64,000 nucleotides of DNA from Pseudomonas sp. 2FG. GTDB taxonomy: Bacteria; Pseudomonadota; Gammaproteobacteria; Pseudomonadales; Pseudomonadaceae. Made by a program: the position numbers and the translations under genes. Shown here in pieces: positions 39,563 through 49,801 of the stretch. Position 1 is the stretch's first letter. Each line of letters begins with the position of its first letter. The stretch is from the NCBI RefSeq assembly GCF_005502935.1, contig NZ_SCMP01000004.1, positions 124,001-188,000 of the forward strand, read 5' to 3'. The notes under the pieces are model-generated. The model was not told the DNA's origin and made no database searches. It was given only the letters and a program-made list of their open reading frames with translations.

Positions 39563-41020
39563 TCAGAGCAGAACCACATCGTATTGCTCCTGCGAATACA
39601 TGGTCTCGACCTGAAACTTGATGGTGCGGCCAATAAAGCTTTCCAGGTCGGCCACGTTGCCCGACTCCTCGTCCAACAGCCGGTCGACGACTTTCTGGTT
39701 CGCCAGCACGCGGTAGCCTTCGGCCTGATAGGCACGGGCCTCACGGAGGATCTCGCGGAAGATTTCGTAGCAGATGGTCTCCGCGGTCTTCAGCTTGCCG
39801 CGCCCCTGGCAGCTGATGCAGGGCTCGCAGAGCACCTGTTCGAGGCTCTCACGGGTGCGTTTGCGGGTCATCTGCACCAAGCCCAACTCGGTGATGCCAA
39901 TGATATTGGTCTTGGCGTGGTCGCGCTCCAGCTGCTTCTCCAGGGTCCGCAGTACCTGGCGCTGGTGCTCTTCGTCTTCCATGTCGATGAAGTCGATGAT
40001 GATGATCCCACCCAAGTTGCGCAGGCGCAGTTGCCGGGCAATCGCGGTGGCGGCCTCGAGGTTGGTCTTGAAGATGGTTTCTTCCAGCGTGCGATGGCCG
40101 ACGAAGGCGCCGGTGTTCACATCGATGGTGCTCATCGCCTCGGCCGGGTCGATGATCAGGTAACCGCCGGACTTGAGCGGCACCTTGCGCTCCAGCGCCT
40201 TCTGGATCTCGTCCTCGACGCCATACAGATCGAAGATCGGCCGCTCGCCAGGGTAGTGCTCCAGGCGGTCGGCGATTTCCGGCATCAGTTCATCGACGAA
40301 CTGGGTGATTTTCTGGAAGGTCTCGCGCGAGTCGATGCGCAGCTTCTCGGTGCGCAGGCTGACCAGATCCCGCAGGGTGCGCAGGGCCAGGCTGAGATCC
40401 TCGTAAATCACCGACGGGGTGGGCGCCGTTGTCATCTGGGTGCCGATCTGCTCCCACAACCGACGCAGATAACGAATGTCCGCGATGATTTCGTCGGCAC
40501 CCGCGCCATCGGCGGCGGTGCGCAGGATAAAGCCACCGCTCTCCTCTATCCCCTCGGCCGCGATGCAGTCGGCCACCACCCGCTTCAGGCGCTCACGCTC
40601 GACTTCATCTTCAATCCGCAGCGAGATCCCGACATGACTGGTGCGCGGCATATAGACGAGATAGCGCGAGGGAATCGACAGCTGCGTGGTCAGGCGCGCG
40701 CCCTTGCTGCCGATCGGGTCCTTGGTCACCTGCACCACCAGGCTCTGGCCTTCGTGGACCAGCGCACTGATGCTCTCCACGGCACTGCCTTCGCGGCTGG
40801 AAATCTCCGAGGCATGGATGAACGCCGCACGCTCCAGGCCGATATCGACGAACGCCGCCTGCATCCCCGGCAGCACCCGTACCACCTTGCCTTTATAGAT
40901 GTTGCCGACGATGCCGCGGCGCTGGGTGCGCTCGACATGCACCTCCTGCAGCACCCCGTTTTCCACCACCGCCACGCGCGACTCCATCGGCGTGATGTTG
41001 ATCAGAATCTCTTCGCTCAT
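39563..41020 (-). CDS. rng: Ribonuclease G
   Basis: RNase E/G-family endoribonuclease (485 aa) acting in 16S rRNA 5' maturation and mRNA turnover. The S1-like N-terminal part ([21 protein letters not shown]) and catalytic Asp region [14 protein letters not shown] are visible, as is the Zn-link-like [11 protein letters not shown]. It lacks the long RNase E tail. Its ATG overlaps the maf stop codon by 4 bases, so the start at 41020 is secure. Confidence 0.97.
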   Translation of the reverse strand: MSEEILINITPMESRVAVVENGVLQEVHVERTQRRGIVGNIYKGKVVRVLPGMQAAFVDIGLERAAFIHASEISSREGSAVESISALVHEGQSLVVQVTKDPIGSKGARLTTQLSIPSRYLVYMPRTSHVGISLRIEDEVERERLKRVVADCIAAEGIEESGGFILRTAADGAGADEIIADIRYLRRLWEQIGTQMTTAPTPSVIYEDLSLALRTLRDLVSLRTEKLRIDSRETFQKITQFVDELMPEIADRLEHYPGERPIFDLYGVEDEIQKALERKVPLKSGGYLIIDPAEAMSTIDVNTGAFVGHRTLEETIFKTNLEAATAIARQLRLRNLGGIIIIDFIDMEDEEHQRQVLRTLEKQLERDHAKTNIIGITELGLVQMTRKRTRESLEQVLCEPCISCQGRGKLKTAETICYEIFREILREARAYQAEGYRVLANQKVVDRLLDEESGNVADLESFIGRTIKFQVETMYSQEQYDVVLL

Positions 41021-41619
41021 GCTTGCGTCTCGCTCAGGTGCTGCCAACAGGGAATGCCGAAATCGGCGAGCAGCTCCGCGGTTTCGCACAGCGGCAGGCC
41101 GACCACCGCCGAATAACTGCCGCGCAGAGCGCTGACGAACACCGCCGCCAACCCCTGGATAGCATAACCACCGGCTTTGTCCTGCGGCTCACCGCTGGCC
41201 CAATAGGCTTCGGCTTCGGCGCGCGACAGCGGACGAAACGCCACCTGGCTTCGCACCACTCGCACCTCACTACGCTGCGCCGAAGCGACGGCCACGGCGG
41301 TCAGCACTTCATGCTCGCGCCCCGCAAGGACCGCCAGCATGGCCAGGGCTTCCGCCCGATCCTGCGGTTTACCGAGAATGCGCCCATCGAGCACCACCGC
41401 CGTATCGGCACCGAGCACCACCGCACCGGCAAGGGTTTCCAAGGCAGCCAGCCCGGTCGCCGCCTTGGCGCAAGCCAAACGCTCTACATAGGCCTTTGGC
41501 GCCTCATCTGGCAATGGATTTTCATCGATAGGAGCGCTGAGCGTGAAGAAGGGCACACCGATTTGCGCCAGCAATTCTCGTCGGCGCGGCGACCCGGAGG
41601 CCAAGTAAAGCGTGGCCAT
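41017..41619 (-). CDS. maf: Maf-family nucleoside triphosphate pyrophosphatase
   Basis: A 200-aa Maf protein, hydrolysing dTTP/UTP or modified nucleotides to monophosphates in known members. The N-terminal [14 protein letters not shown], catalytic [19 protein letters not shown] and [13 protein letters not shown] blocks are present; this set is nearest the YhdE (dTTP/UTP) subgroup, though specificity is inferred. It is coupled to rng and sits after mreD. Confidence 0.95.
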   Translation of the reverse strand: MATLYLASGSPRRRELLAQIGVPFFTLSAPIDENPLPDEAPKAYVERLACAKAATGLAALETLAGAVVLGADTAVVLDGRILGKPQDRAEALAMLAVLAGREHEVLTAVAVASAQRSEVRVVRSQVAFRPLSRAEAEAYWASGEPQDKAGGYAIQGLAAVFVSALRGSYSAVVGLPLCETAELLADFGIPCWQHLSETQA

Positions 41620-41674
41620 GCAGACCTCTCCCTGTCGAACAGTGCAGGTCGGCAGCCCGCTGGCCGCAACCCGT

Positions 41675-42166
41675 TTAATTGACGTTTAAGCGCTGATGCA
41701 AGCCGCGCAGGGCAACACACACCCAGGGCCAGAGTAACGCACTGACCAAGGCCGGCAAGAGGAACGGCAAGGTTTCCGGCGGGCGATGGCCGGTCAGGGC
41801 AAACAGCCATAGCTGAACCAGCTGGGCCAGGCCGAACACCACCAGCAGCACCAGGCTCTGTTGCCACACCGGGAACATGCGCAGGCGCTGATGCAGGGTC
41901 AGCACCAGAAACGTGATCAGGCTCAGAATCAAGGCGTTCTGCCCGAGCAAGGTGCCGTACAGCACATCCCCCGCCAAGCCCAGCAGCCAGGCCGTGGTCA
42001 TCCCGACCCGATGCGGCAGGGCCAAGGTCCAGTAGGTCAGAAACAGGGCCAGCCAGAGCGGCCGACCGATTTCCATAAAGCTCGCCATCGGCGCCACGCT
42101 GAGCAGCAAGGCCGCCGCCAAACTCAACCAGATCACCCAGCCATTACGCGGACGCAAACCTATCAT
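41675..42166 (-). CDS. mreD: Rod shape-determining protein MreD
   Basis: A 163-aa polytopic inner-membrane protein with about five to six helices, part of the elongasome with MreB and MreC. It has the family features of a short, very hydrophobic chain with [30 protein letters not shown] (shown in part: [14 protein letters not shown]). It overlaps mreC by 4 bases. Confidence 0.95.
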   Translation of the reverse strand: MIGLRPRNGWVIWLSLAAALLLSVAPMASFMEIGRPLWLALFLTYWTLALPHRVGMTTAWLLGLAGDVLYGTLLGQNALILSLITFLVLTLHQRLRMFPVWQQSLVLLVVFGLAQLVQLWLFALTGHRPPETLPFLLPALVSALLWPWVCVALRGLHQRLNVN

Positions 42167-43131
42167 CGGTGCTCCCCTGCAGTTGCAGCCGGGGTGGTCG
42201 TTGCCGGTTGCGCGAGCGGGGCGACTGGCGCTTGAGTGCTCGGCACGGCGCCGGTCGGAACCGCGGCGGGATTTTGCCCGGCCTGGCGATCGACTTTTTC
42301 TTGCGCCTCTGCAGAGTCCGTGGCGCGCTGCTCGGGCGAACGGGCATCGGTAAACACCAGCAACATATAGCGGCTACGGTTCAATGCCGCGGTAGGAATG
42401 GCACGCACAATGGCGAACGGCTGCCCGGAGTCGTGAATCACCTCTTTGACCGTCGCCACCGGATAACCCGCCGGGAAGCGCTGACCAAGCCCGGAGCTGA
42501 CCAGCAGATCGCCTTCCTTGATATCGGCGGTATCCGCCACATGCCGCAGCTCCAGGCGCTCGGGGTTGCCGGTACCGCTGGCGATGGCCCGCAGGCCATT
42601 GCGGTTGATCTGCACCGGAATGCTGTGGCTGGTGTCGGTCAGCAGCAGAACCCGCGAGGTATAAGGCATGACCTCCACCACCTGGCCCATCAGGCCGCGC
42701 GCATCCAGTACTGGCTGGCCAAGGAACACGCCATCCTTGCCGCCCTTGTCGATCAGGATGCGATGGGTGAAGGGATTAGGATCGACGCCAATCAACTCGC
42801 CGACCAGCACCTTCTCGTCGACCAGCGCGGAAGAGTTGAGCAACTCGCGCAGACGCACGTTCTGCTCGGTCAATGTGGCCAGCTTCTGCAGACGCCGCTG
42901 CATCAACAGCGCCTCGGCCTTGAGCTTCTCGTTCTCGCCGAGCAATTCGCTGCGACTGCTGAACTGCTGCGTCACCCCATCCCATATGCGTACCGGCAGA
43001 TCGGCCAGCCAATAGAACGGCGTCAGCACCAGGCCCAGCTGGCTGCGCACGGGCTTGAGCGCCTCGAAACGAGCATCGACCACCATCAGCGCAGCCGAAA
43101 GCACGACCAGCACCAGCAGGCGCACACCCAA
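42163..43131 (-). CDS. mreC: Rod shape-determining protein MreC
   Basis: A 322-aa bitopic protein: N-terminal membrane helix, periplasmic coiled coil (about 60-100, with QFSSRSELLGENEKLKAEAL) and beta-barrel domain with VLLLTDTSHSIPVQINRNG. The C-terminal tail (about 275-322) is Ala/Pro/Thr/Gln-rich and low complexity. It activates PBP2-RodA in the elongasome. The 257-base gap to mreB holds a decayed repeat and a small hairpin. Confidence 0.96.
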   Translation of the reverse strand: MGVRLLVLVVLSAALMVVDARFEALKPVRSQLGLVLTPFYWLADLPVRIWDGVTQQFSSRSELLGENEKLKAEALLMQRRLQKLATLTEQNVRLRELLNSSALVDEKVLVGELIGVDPNPFTHRILIDKGGKDGVFLGQPVLDARGLMGQVVEVMPYTSRVLLLTDTSHSIPVQINRNGLRAIASGTGNPERLELRHVADTADIKEGDLLVSSGLGQRFPAGYPVATVKEVIHDSGQPFAIVRAIPTAALNRSRYMLLVFTDARSPEQRATDSAEAQEKVDRQAGQNPAAVPTGAVPSTQAPVAPLAQPATTTPAATAGEHR

Positions 43132-43178
43132 TGAGGGGCCCTTGGCAAAGAGCGGCTTAATGGCTTGCTGCTCCGACG

Positions 43179-43285
43179 CTGTGTTTAGAATGGCTGCGCT
43201 TATTCATGCGGCATTGGAAACCGGATCGAGTGCTGACTTACGGATTGTAAACGCGACTTCTGCGCCGACTGTAGCTTTATGCCCC
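43179..43285 (+). repeat. Decayed relative of the long-hairpin element (copy D)
   Basis: This stretch of the mreB-mreC gap aligns with the middle and apex of copies A-C: GGCTGCGCTT, ATGCGGCATTGGAAACCGGA and the apical TTAC-5-GTAA dyad (43238-43251 region) recur, but the stems no longer pair well. Judged by eye; identity looks clearly lower than among A, B and C. Confidence 0.5.
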
Positions 43286-43305
43286 ACATGAATGCAGGAA
43301 ATGCG

Positions 43306-43323
43306 ACGAGCCCACCGAGGTGG
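43306..43323. repeat. Short perfect hairpin downstream of mreB
   Basis: AGCCCACC-GA-GGTGGGCA is a perfect stem with a minimal loop, 66 bases past the mreB stop. No T run follows on the minus strand. It could attenuate or stabilise at the mreB-mreC junction. Confidence 0.45.
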
Positions 43324-43388
43324 GCACGGCCCCGAGAAACGCCCAGGGCACTGCAAAAGCGTTGCGGGCGCAGCGGAACTCGCCAGTC

Positions 43389-44438
<1,050 letters not shown>

Positions 44439-44470
44439 CTAGGCAACGCGTGGGTAAAAAAGTGCGGCAA

Positions 44471-44499
44471 ACTCTAACAACGACGGGGATTTTGGGCAA
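44471..44499 (-). promoter_or_regulatory. Sigma-70-type promoter for mreB
   Basis: On the minus strand TTGCCC (44494-44499) and TAGAGT (44471-44476) are spaced 17 bases apart, about 45 bases before the mreB start. Confidence 0.5.
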
Positions 44500-44526
44500 G
44501 GCGCCAATATGTTAAATTGGCGCCTT
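44498..44526. promoter_or_regulatory. 11-bp perfect inverted repeat in the mreB-gatC divergent region
   Basis: AAGGCGCCAAT (44498-44508) and ATTGGCGCCTT (44516-44526) pair perfectly around seven AT-rich bases. It touches the proposed mreB -35 box. It may be an operator or, for transcription entering from either side, a hairpin. Confidence 0.5.
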
Positions 44527-44664
44527 TTCCGGGCTTTACGGCCCATCATAGCGGCTTTTGACCGCTCGCCCGCGGTATCCGTTCCGCACAGTTTTTTCGT
44601 ACGGTCTTCCGCCCGCCTGCCACTGGCCGCTCTTAATTGGCTGCTCTTAATTGGAGAATCCCCG

Positions 44665-44952
44665 ATGGCGCTTGAACGCTCCGAGGTGGAAAAAATCGCC
44701 CATCTGGCCCGACTGGGTCTGAATGACGCCGATATTCCACGCACCACCGAGACCCTCAACACTATTCTCGGTCTGATTGATCTGATGCAGGCGGTCGACA
44801 CTACCGGCATCGAGCCCCTGGCTCACCCGCTGGAAGCCACTCAGCGCCTGCGCGCCGACGTTGTGACCGAGGAAAATCACCGCGATGCCTACCAGGCCAT
44901 CGCCCCGGCAGTACAAGACGGCCTGTATCTCGTGCCGAAAGTGATCGAGTAA
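44665..44952 (+). CDS. gatC: Asp/Glu-tRNA amidotransferase subunit C
   Basis: Small (95 aa) subunit that wraps GatA-GatB in the GatCAB complex, which converts Asp-tRNA(Asn) and/or Glu-tRNA(Gln) to the amides. The [13 protein letters not shown] start and [16 protein letters not shown] block are typical. The start at 44665 ([10 protein letters not shown]) follows a TTGGAG site; 52 upstream in-frame codons are non-homologous. The stop overlaps the gatA start by one base. Confidence 0.96.
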   Translation: MALERSEVEKIAHLARLGLNDADIPRTTETLNTILGLIDLMQAVDTTGIEPLAHPLEATQRLRADVVTEENHRDAYQAIAPAVQDGLYLVPKVIE

Positions 44953-46409
44953 TGGATATGCACCAACTGACTCTGGCCGAGATCGCCCGCGGCCTCGCCG
45001 ACAAACAATTCTCTTCCGAGGAGCTGACGCGCAACCTGATCGCGCGCATTCAGCAACTCGACCCGCAGCTGAACAGCTTTATCAGCCTCACCGAAGCGCT
45101 GGCCCTGCAACAGGCCAAGGCCGCCGATGCCCGCCGCGCCGGCGGTGAAAGCGGCGCCCTGCTCGGCGCGCCGATCGCCCACAAGGATCTGTTCTGCACC
45201 CAGGGCATTCGCACCAGCTGCGGCTCGAAGATGCTCGACAACTTCAACGCCCCCTATGACGCCACCGTGGTCGCCAAACTCGCCGCGGCGGGCACCGTGA
45301 CGCTGGGCAAGACCAACATGGATGAGTTCGCCATGGGCTCCTCGAACGAGTCCAGCTATTACGGCGCGGTGAAGAACCCCTGGAACCTCGCCCACGTACC
45401 GGGCGGCTCCTCCGGCGGCTCGGCCGCGGCGGTGGCGGCCCGCCTGTTGCCGGCGGCGACCGGCACCGACACCGGCGGCTCGATCCGTCAACCGGCGGCG
45501 CTGACCAACCTCACCGGGATCAAGCCGACCTACGGCCGCGTCTCGCGTTGGGGCATGATCGCCTACGCCTCCAGCCTCGACCAGGGCGGCCCACTGGCCC
45601 GCACTGCCGAAGACTGCGCGCTGCTGCTGCAGGGCATGGCCGGCTTCGACCCTAAAGATTCGACCAGTGTCGATGAGCCCGTGCCGGATTACAGCGCCAG
45701 CCTGAACCACAGCCTGGAAGGCCTGCGCATCGGCCTGCCGAAGGAATATTTCGGCGCCGGCCTCGACCCGCGCATCGCCGAGCTGACCCTGGCCTGCGTC
45801 AAGGAGCTGGAAAAACTCGGCGCGGTGGTCAAGGACATCTCCCTGCCGAACATGCAGCACGCGATTCCGGCCTATTACGTGATCGCCCCAGCCGAGGCTT
45901 CCTCCAACCTGTCGCGTTTCGACGGCGTGCGCTTCGGCCATCGCTGCGAGAACCCGGTCGACCTCACCGACCTGTATAAGCGCTCACGCGCCGAAGGCTT
46001 CGGCATTGAAGTGCAGCGGCGGATCATGGTCGGTGCCTATGCGCTGTCCGCCGGTTACTACGACGCCTACTACCTGCAGGCGCAGAAGATTCGCCGGCTG
46101 ATCAAGAACGACTTCATGGCGGCCTTTAAAGAAGTGGACGTGATACTCGGCCCCACCACGCCGAACCCGGCCTGGAAACTCGGCGAGAAGAACAACGACC
46201 CGGTGGCGCAGTACCTGGAAGACATCTACACCATCACCGCCAACCTCGCCGGCCTGCCGGGCATTTCCATGCCTGCGGGTTTCGTCGAAGGTCTGCCGGT
46301 TGGCGTGCAGTTGCTGGCCCCCTACTTCCAGGAAGGCCGCCTGCTCAACGTAGCCCACCGCTACCAGCAGGTCAGCGGCTGGCACCAACAATCGCCGGCC
46401 GGTTTCTAA
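44952..46409 (+). CDS. gatA: Asp/Glu-tRNA amidotransferase subunit A
   Basis: Amidase-signature enzyme (485 aa) that frees ammonia from glutamine for GatB. The Ser-cisSer-Lys triad is K78, S153 (GGSSGGS) and S177 ([10 protein letters not shown]), with spacings of 75 and 99 residues as in the family. Overlaps gatC by one base and is followed after 12 bases by gatB. Presence of GatCAB suggests indirect Asn-tRNA (and/or Gln-tRNA) charging. Confidence 0.98.
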   Translation: MDMHQLTLAEIARGLADKQFSSEELTRNLIARIQQLDPQLNSFISLTEALALQQAKAADARRAGGESGALLGAPIAHKDLFCTQGIRTSCGSKMLDNFNAPYDATVVAKLAAAGTVTLGKTNMDEFAMGSSNESSYYGAVKNPWNLAHVPGGSSGGSAAAVAARLLPAATGTDTGGSIRQPAALTNLTGIKPTYGRVSRWGMIAYASSLDQGGPLARTAEDCALLLQGMAGFDPKDSTSVDEPVPDYSASLNHSLEGLRIGLPKEYFGAGLDPRIAELTLACVKELEKLGAVVKDISLPNMQHAIPAYYVIAPAEASSNLSRFDGVRFGHRCENPVDLTDLYKRSRAEGFGIEVQRRIMVGAYALSAGYYDAYYLQAQKIRRLIKNDFMAAFKEVDVILGPTTPNPAWKLGEKNNDPVAQYLEDIYTITANLAGLPGISMPAGFVEGLPVGVQLLAPYFQEGRLLNVAHRYQQVSGWHQQSPAGF

Positions 46410-46421
46410 GGGGTTTATGAC

Positions 46422-47867
46422 ATGCAATGGGAAACTGTGATCGGGCTGGAAATCCACACCCAGCTCGCCACCCAATCGAAGATTTTCTCCGCCAGCTCCA
46501 CCACTTTTGGCGCCGAGCCGAACACCCAGGCCAGCCTGGTCGATCTCGGCATGCCCGGCGTGCTGCCGGTGCTCAATGAGGAAGCGGTGCGCATGGCGGT
46601 CAAGTTCGGTCTGGCGATCGATGCCGAGATCGGCGCCAGCAACGTCTTCGCCCGCAAGAACTACTTCTATCCGGACCTCCCCAAGGGCTACCAGATCAGT
46701 CAGATGGAACTGCCGATTGTCGGCAAGGGCCACCTGGACATCAGCCTGGAAGACGGCACGATCAAACGCGTCGGCATCACCCGCGCGCACCTGGAAGAAG
46801 ACGCCGGCAAGAGCCTGCATGAAGACTTCAGCGGCATGACCGGCATCGACCTCAACCGCGCCGGCACGCCGCTGCTGGAGATCGTCTCCGAGCCGGACAT
46901 GCGCAGCGCCAAGGAAGCCGTGGCCTACGTCAAGGCCATCCACGCCCTGGTGCGTTATCTGGGGATTTGTGACGGCAATATGGCCGAAGGCTCGCTGCGC
47001 TGCGACTGCAACGTCTCGGTACGGCCGAAAGGCCAGGCCGAGTTCGGCACCCGCTGCGAGATCAAGAACGTCAACTCGTTCCGCTTTATCGAGAAGGCGA
47101 TCAACTCCGAGGTGCAGCGGCAGATCGAGCTGATCGAAGACGGCGGCAAGGTCATCCAGCAGACCCGCCTGTACGACCCGAACAAAGACGAAACCCGCGC
47201 CATGCGCAGCAAGGAGGAAGCCAACGACTACCGTTACTTCCCCGACCCGGATCTGCTGCCGGTGGTGATCAGCGCGCAATTCCTCGACGCCACCCGCGCC
47301 ACCCTGCCGGAACTGCCGCCGCAGAAGCGCGAGCGTTTCCAGGCCCAGTTCGGTTTGTCCGCCTACGATGCCAGCGTGCTGGCCTCCAGCCGCGAGCAGG
47401 CGGATTACTTCGAACAGGTCGTCAAGATCGGCGGCGACGCCAAGCTGGCGGCCAACTGGGTGATGGTCGAGCTGGGCAGCCTGTTGAACAAGCAAGGCCT
47501 GGAGATCGAACAAGCGCCGGTATCCGCCGAACAACTGGGCGGCATGCTGGTGCGCATCAGCGACAACACCATCTCCGGCAAGATCGCCAAGATGGTCTTC
47601 GAGGCCATGGCGGGCGGCGAAGGCAGCGCCGATCAAGTCATCGAAGCCCGCGGCCTGAAACAGGTCACCGACAGCGGCGCCATCGAGTCGATGCTCGACG
47701 AGATGCTCGCCGCCAACGCCGAGCAGGTCGAACAGTACCGCGCCGCCGATAAAGCCAAGCGCGGCAAGATGTTCGGCTTCTTCGTCGGTCAGGCGATGAA
47801 GGCCTCCAAAGGCAAGGCCAACCCGCAGCAAGTGAACGAATTGCTCAAGCAAAAGCTCGAAGGGTAA
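46422..47867 (+). CDS. gatB: Asp/Glu-tRNA amidotransferase subunit B
   Basis: Kinase-like catalytic subunit (481 aa) that activates the misacylated tRNA and transfers ammonia. Conserved blocks: [42 protein letters not shown] and [17 protein letters not shown], plus the C-terminal YqeY-like tail domain with [18 protein letters not shown]. Followed 15 bases on by a strong terminator. Confidence 0.98.
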   Translation: MQWETVIGLEIHTQLATQSKIFSASSTTFGAEPNTQASLVDLGMPGVLPVLNEEAVRMAVKFGLAIDAEIGASNVFARKNYFYPDLPKGYQISQMELPIVGKGHLDISLEDGTIKRVGITRAHLEEDAGKSLHEDFSGMTGIDLNRAGTPLLEIVSEPDMRSAKEAVAYVKAIHALVRYLGICDGNMAEGSLRCDCNVSVRPKGQAEFGTRCEIKNVNSFRFIEKAINSEVQRQIELIEDGGKVIQQTRLYDPNKDETRAMRSKEEANDYRYFPDPDLLPVVISAQFLDATRATLPELPPQKRERFQAQFGLSAYDASVLASSREQADYFEQVVKIGGDAKLAANWVMVELGSLLNKQGLEIEQAPVSAEQLGGMLVRISDNTISGKIAKMVFEAMAGGEGSADQVIEARGLKQVTDSGAIESMLDEMLAANAEQVEQYRAADKAKRGKMFGFFVGQAMKASKGKANPQQVNELLKQKLEG

Positions 47868-47882
47868 GCAGTTCAACACCGC

Positions 47883-47912
47883 ACAACGCCGGGCTCGCCC
47901 GGCGTTGTTTTG
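47883..47912 (+). terminator. Intrinsic terminator of gatCAB
   Basis: CAACGCCGGGC pairs with CCCGGCGTTG around a short loop (TCG) and is followed by TTTTGT, 15 bases after the gatB stop. Confidence 0.88.
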
Positions 47913-47927
47913 TCCAGAGGTATAAGT

Positions 47928-48317
47928 ATGTGGCGTTTACTGACTCTCAGCGCACTGTTCGGCCTGCTCGCGGGTTGCGCCGGTCTGCCGTTCGGCCTCG
48001 GCTCAGGTGGTGACAGCGAAAGCCGCTACAACGCCGAGGGCAAAGCCTCCTATTACGGCGCCAAGCACCACGGCAAACGCACCGCCAGCGGTGAGAGATT
48101 CGACCAGCACCAACTGACCGCCGCGCACCGCAGCCTGCCCTTCGGCACACGGGTGCGGGTGACCAACCTGAACAACGACAAGACCGTGGTAGTGCGTATC
48201 AACGACCGGGGCCCCTACGCCCGCGGGCGCATCATCGATGTCTCACGCAAGGCCGCCCAGCAACTCGACATGCTGCGCGCCGGCGTGGCGCCGGTGCGGG
48301 TGCAAAGCCTCGACTAA
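47928..48317 (+). CDS. Small RlpA-like septal-ring lipoprotein (DPBB domain only)
   Basis: A 129-aa lipoprotein: signal peptide with lipobox LLAGC (lipidated C17), short Gly/Ser linker, then a double-psi beta-barrel (about 38-128). The catalytic-type residues of RlpA lytic transglycosylases are kept: YYGAKHHGKRTASGERFD, the His of AAHRSLPFGTRVRV and the Asp of RINDRGPYARGRIID. It has no SPOR domain, unlike full RlpA, so septal targeting by naked glycan is not expected. The ATG at 47928 follows an AGAGG site. Confidence 0.9.
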   Translation: MWRLLTLSALFGLLAGCAGLPFGLGSGGDSESRYNAEGKASYYGAKHHGKRTASGERFDQHQLTAAHRSLPFGTRVRVTNLNNDKTVVVRINDRGPYARGRIIDVSRKAAQQLDMLRAGVAPVRVQSLD

Positions 48318-48330
48318 CAGGAGTAGAGCC

Positions 48331-48714
48331 ATGAGCGAACCAGCGAAAGCCGGCGAACAGGTACGCCGCCAAGTGATGGGCGATGCCTTCGTCGATCGCG
48401 CCCTGGGCAATGCCAGCGAGTTCACCCAGCCCCTGCAAGACTTCGTCAACGAACACGCCTGGGGCGGCGTCTGGACCCGTGAAGGTCTGCCGCTGAAGAC
48501 TCGCAGCCTGATCACCCTCGCCGCGCTGACCGCGCTGAAATGCCCGCAAGAGCTGAAAGGCCATGTGCGGGGTGCGCTGAACAACGGCTGCACGGTCGAG
48601 GAAATCCGCGAGGCGCTGCTGCATTGTGCGGTGTATGCCGGCGTACCGGCGGCGATCGACGCCTTCCGCGCGGCCCAGGAGGTGATAGACGCCTGGCAGG
48701 GCGCAGGCGAATAA
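48331..48714 (+). CDS. Carboxymuconolactone-decarboxylase-family protein
   Basis: A 127-aa all-helical CMD/AhpD-like protein, resembling 4-carboxymuconolactone decarboxylase in layout (LGNASEFTQPLQDFVNEHAWGGVW, then LALTALKCPQELKGHVRGALNNG in part). Only one Cys precedes the conserved His (KCPQELKGH), so the AhpD CxxC peroxidase site is absent. No beta-ketoadipate genes are nearby, so its substrate is unknown. The ATG at 48331 follows AGGAG. Confidence 0.88.
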   Translation: MSEPAKAGEQVRRQVMGDAFVDRALGNASEFTQPLQDFVNEHAWGGVWTREGLPLKTRSLITLAALTALKCPQELKGHVRGALNNGCTVEEIREALLHCAVYAGVPAAIDAFRAAQEVIDAWQGAGE

Positions 48715-48726
48715 GCGGCGCTGCGC

Positions 48727-49668
48727 CTAGATCCAGCCGCCCCACTGCAACACGAAGATGCCGATATTGGTGGTCAGCGCCGCCGCCAGGGTGGTGATCA
48801 CTATGATCGCCGCGGCCAGCTCCTGGTTGCCGTTCACCGCCTTGGCCATGACGAAGCTGGCGGCAGCGGTGGGGCTGGCGAAATAGAGGAACAGGATGCC
48901 CAACTCGGCGCCGCGGAAACCGTAGAGGAACGCCCCGAGGGTGCAGAGCAGCGGCAACCACACCAGCTTCATCAGGCTGGCGCTGATGGCCAGACCGCTG
49001 CTCGCCCGCAGGGACGCCAACGACAGGGTGCCGCCGATGCAGATCAACGCCAGCGGCAGGGTCAGCTGCGCGAGGTATTCACCGGACGTGGTCAGCCAGA
49101 CCGGCAGGCCTATCTGCCAATAGGCGAAGGGGATGGCCGCGAGCACGCCGATGATCAAGGGGTTGCGCAGAATGCTCTTGATAATACTCCAGGCATCCGA
49201 CTTGGAGCTTGGGCTGTAGATCGCCAGCACTACCGCCGACAGGCTGTTGTAGGACAGGATCACCACCCCGGCCAAGACCCCGCCCAGCGACAAGCCGTAG
49301 TCGCCGTACAGGCTGGTCGCCAGCGCCAGGCCGACAATGCCGTTGTTGCCACGAAAGGCGCCCTGGGTATAGACCCCGCGATCGGCCCTGGGGCAACGCC
49401 AGATCGCCCAGCCCCAGGCCAAGAGAAACCCCAGCAGCGTCGCGACGACGAAATAGCCCAGTACCGCCGGCTGCAAAGCCGTGCGTAGATCGGCATGCAG
49501 GATGGCGAGAAACAGCATGACCGGCATGCTGACGTTGAACACCAGCGCCGATGCCGTGCCGATAAACGCCGCATCGATCAGCCCCAGGCGTTTGAGCAAC
49601 ACGCCGAGAAACAACATGGCGAAAACCGGCGCGGTGATGCCGAAGGTTGCAGAGATGAGCGCGAGCAT
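48727..49668 (-). CDS. AEC-family (auxin efflux carrier type) permease
   Basis: A 313-aa transporter of the auxin-efflux-carrier/malonate permease family with about ten hydrophobic helices in two inverted halves. The central FRGNNGIVGLALA segment is typical of the crossover loop. Bacterial members export or import organic acids or amino acids; the substrate here is not predictable. It converges with the CMD-family gene and stands alone. Confidence 0.88.
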   Translation of the reverse strand: MLALISATFGITAPVFAMLFLGVLLKRLGLIDAAFIGTASALVFNVSMPVMLFLAILHADLRTALQPAVLGYFVVATLLGFLLAWGWAIWRCPRADRGVYTQGAFRGNNGIVGLALATSLYGDYGLSLGGVLAGVVILSYNSLSAVVLAIYSPSSKSDAWSIIKSILRNPLIIGVLAAIPFAYWQIGLPVWLTTSGEYLAQLTLPLALICIGGTLSLASLRASSGLAISASLMKLVWLPLLCTLGAFLYGFRGAELGILFLYFASPTAAASFVMAKAVNGNQELAAAIIVITTLAAALTTNIGIFVLQWGGWI

Positions 49669-49801
49669 GTCGTGTGCTGAGCCAGGCGGGTGTCGTTAGG
49701 CGGCTAATGATAAGTCAGCCGCAGCGCCAGCGCATGCAAACAACTGCCGCGTGCAAAGCCCTTTTGCTCGCTCCTACATTTTGCCCAAGAGCACTTTATT
49801 T

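Noticed and set aside
45984-47879. A 631-codon minus-strand frame opposite gatA-gatB
   Set aside because: Antisense shadow of gatB; composition is atypical and no ribosome binding site or motif supports it.
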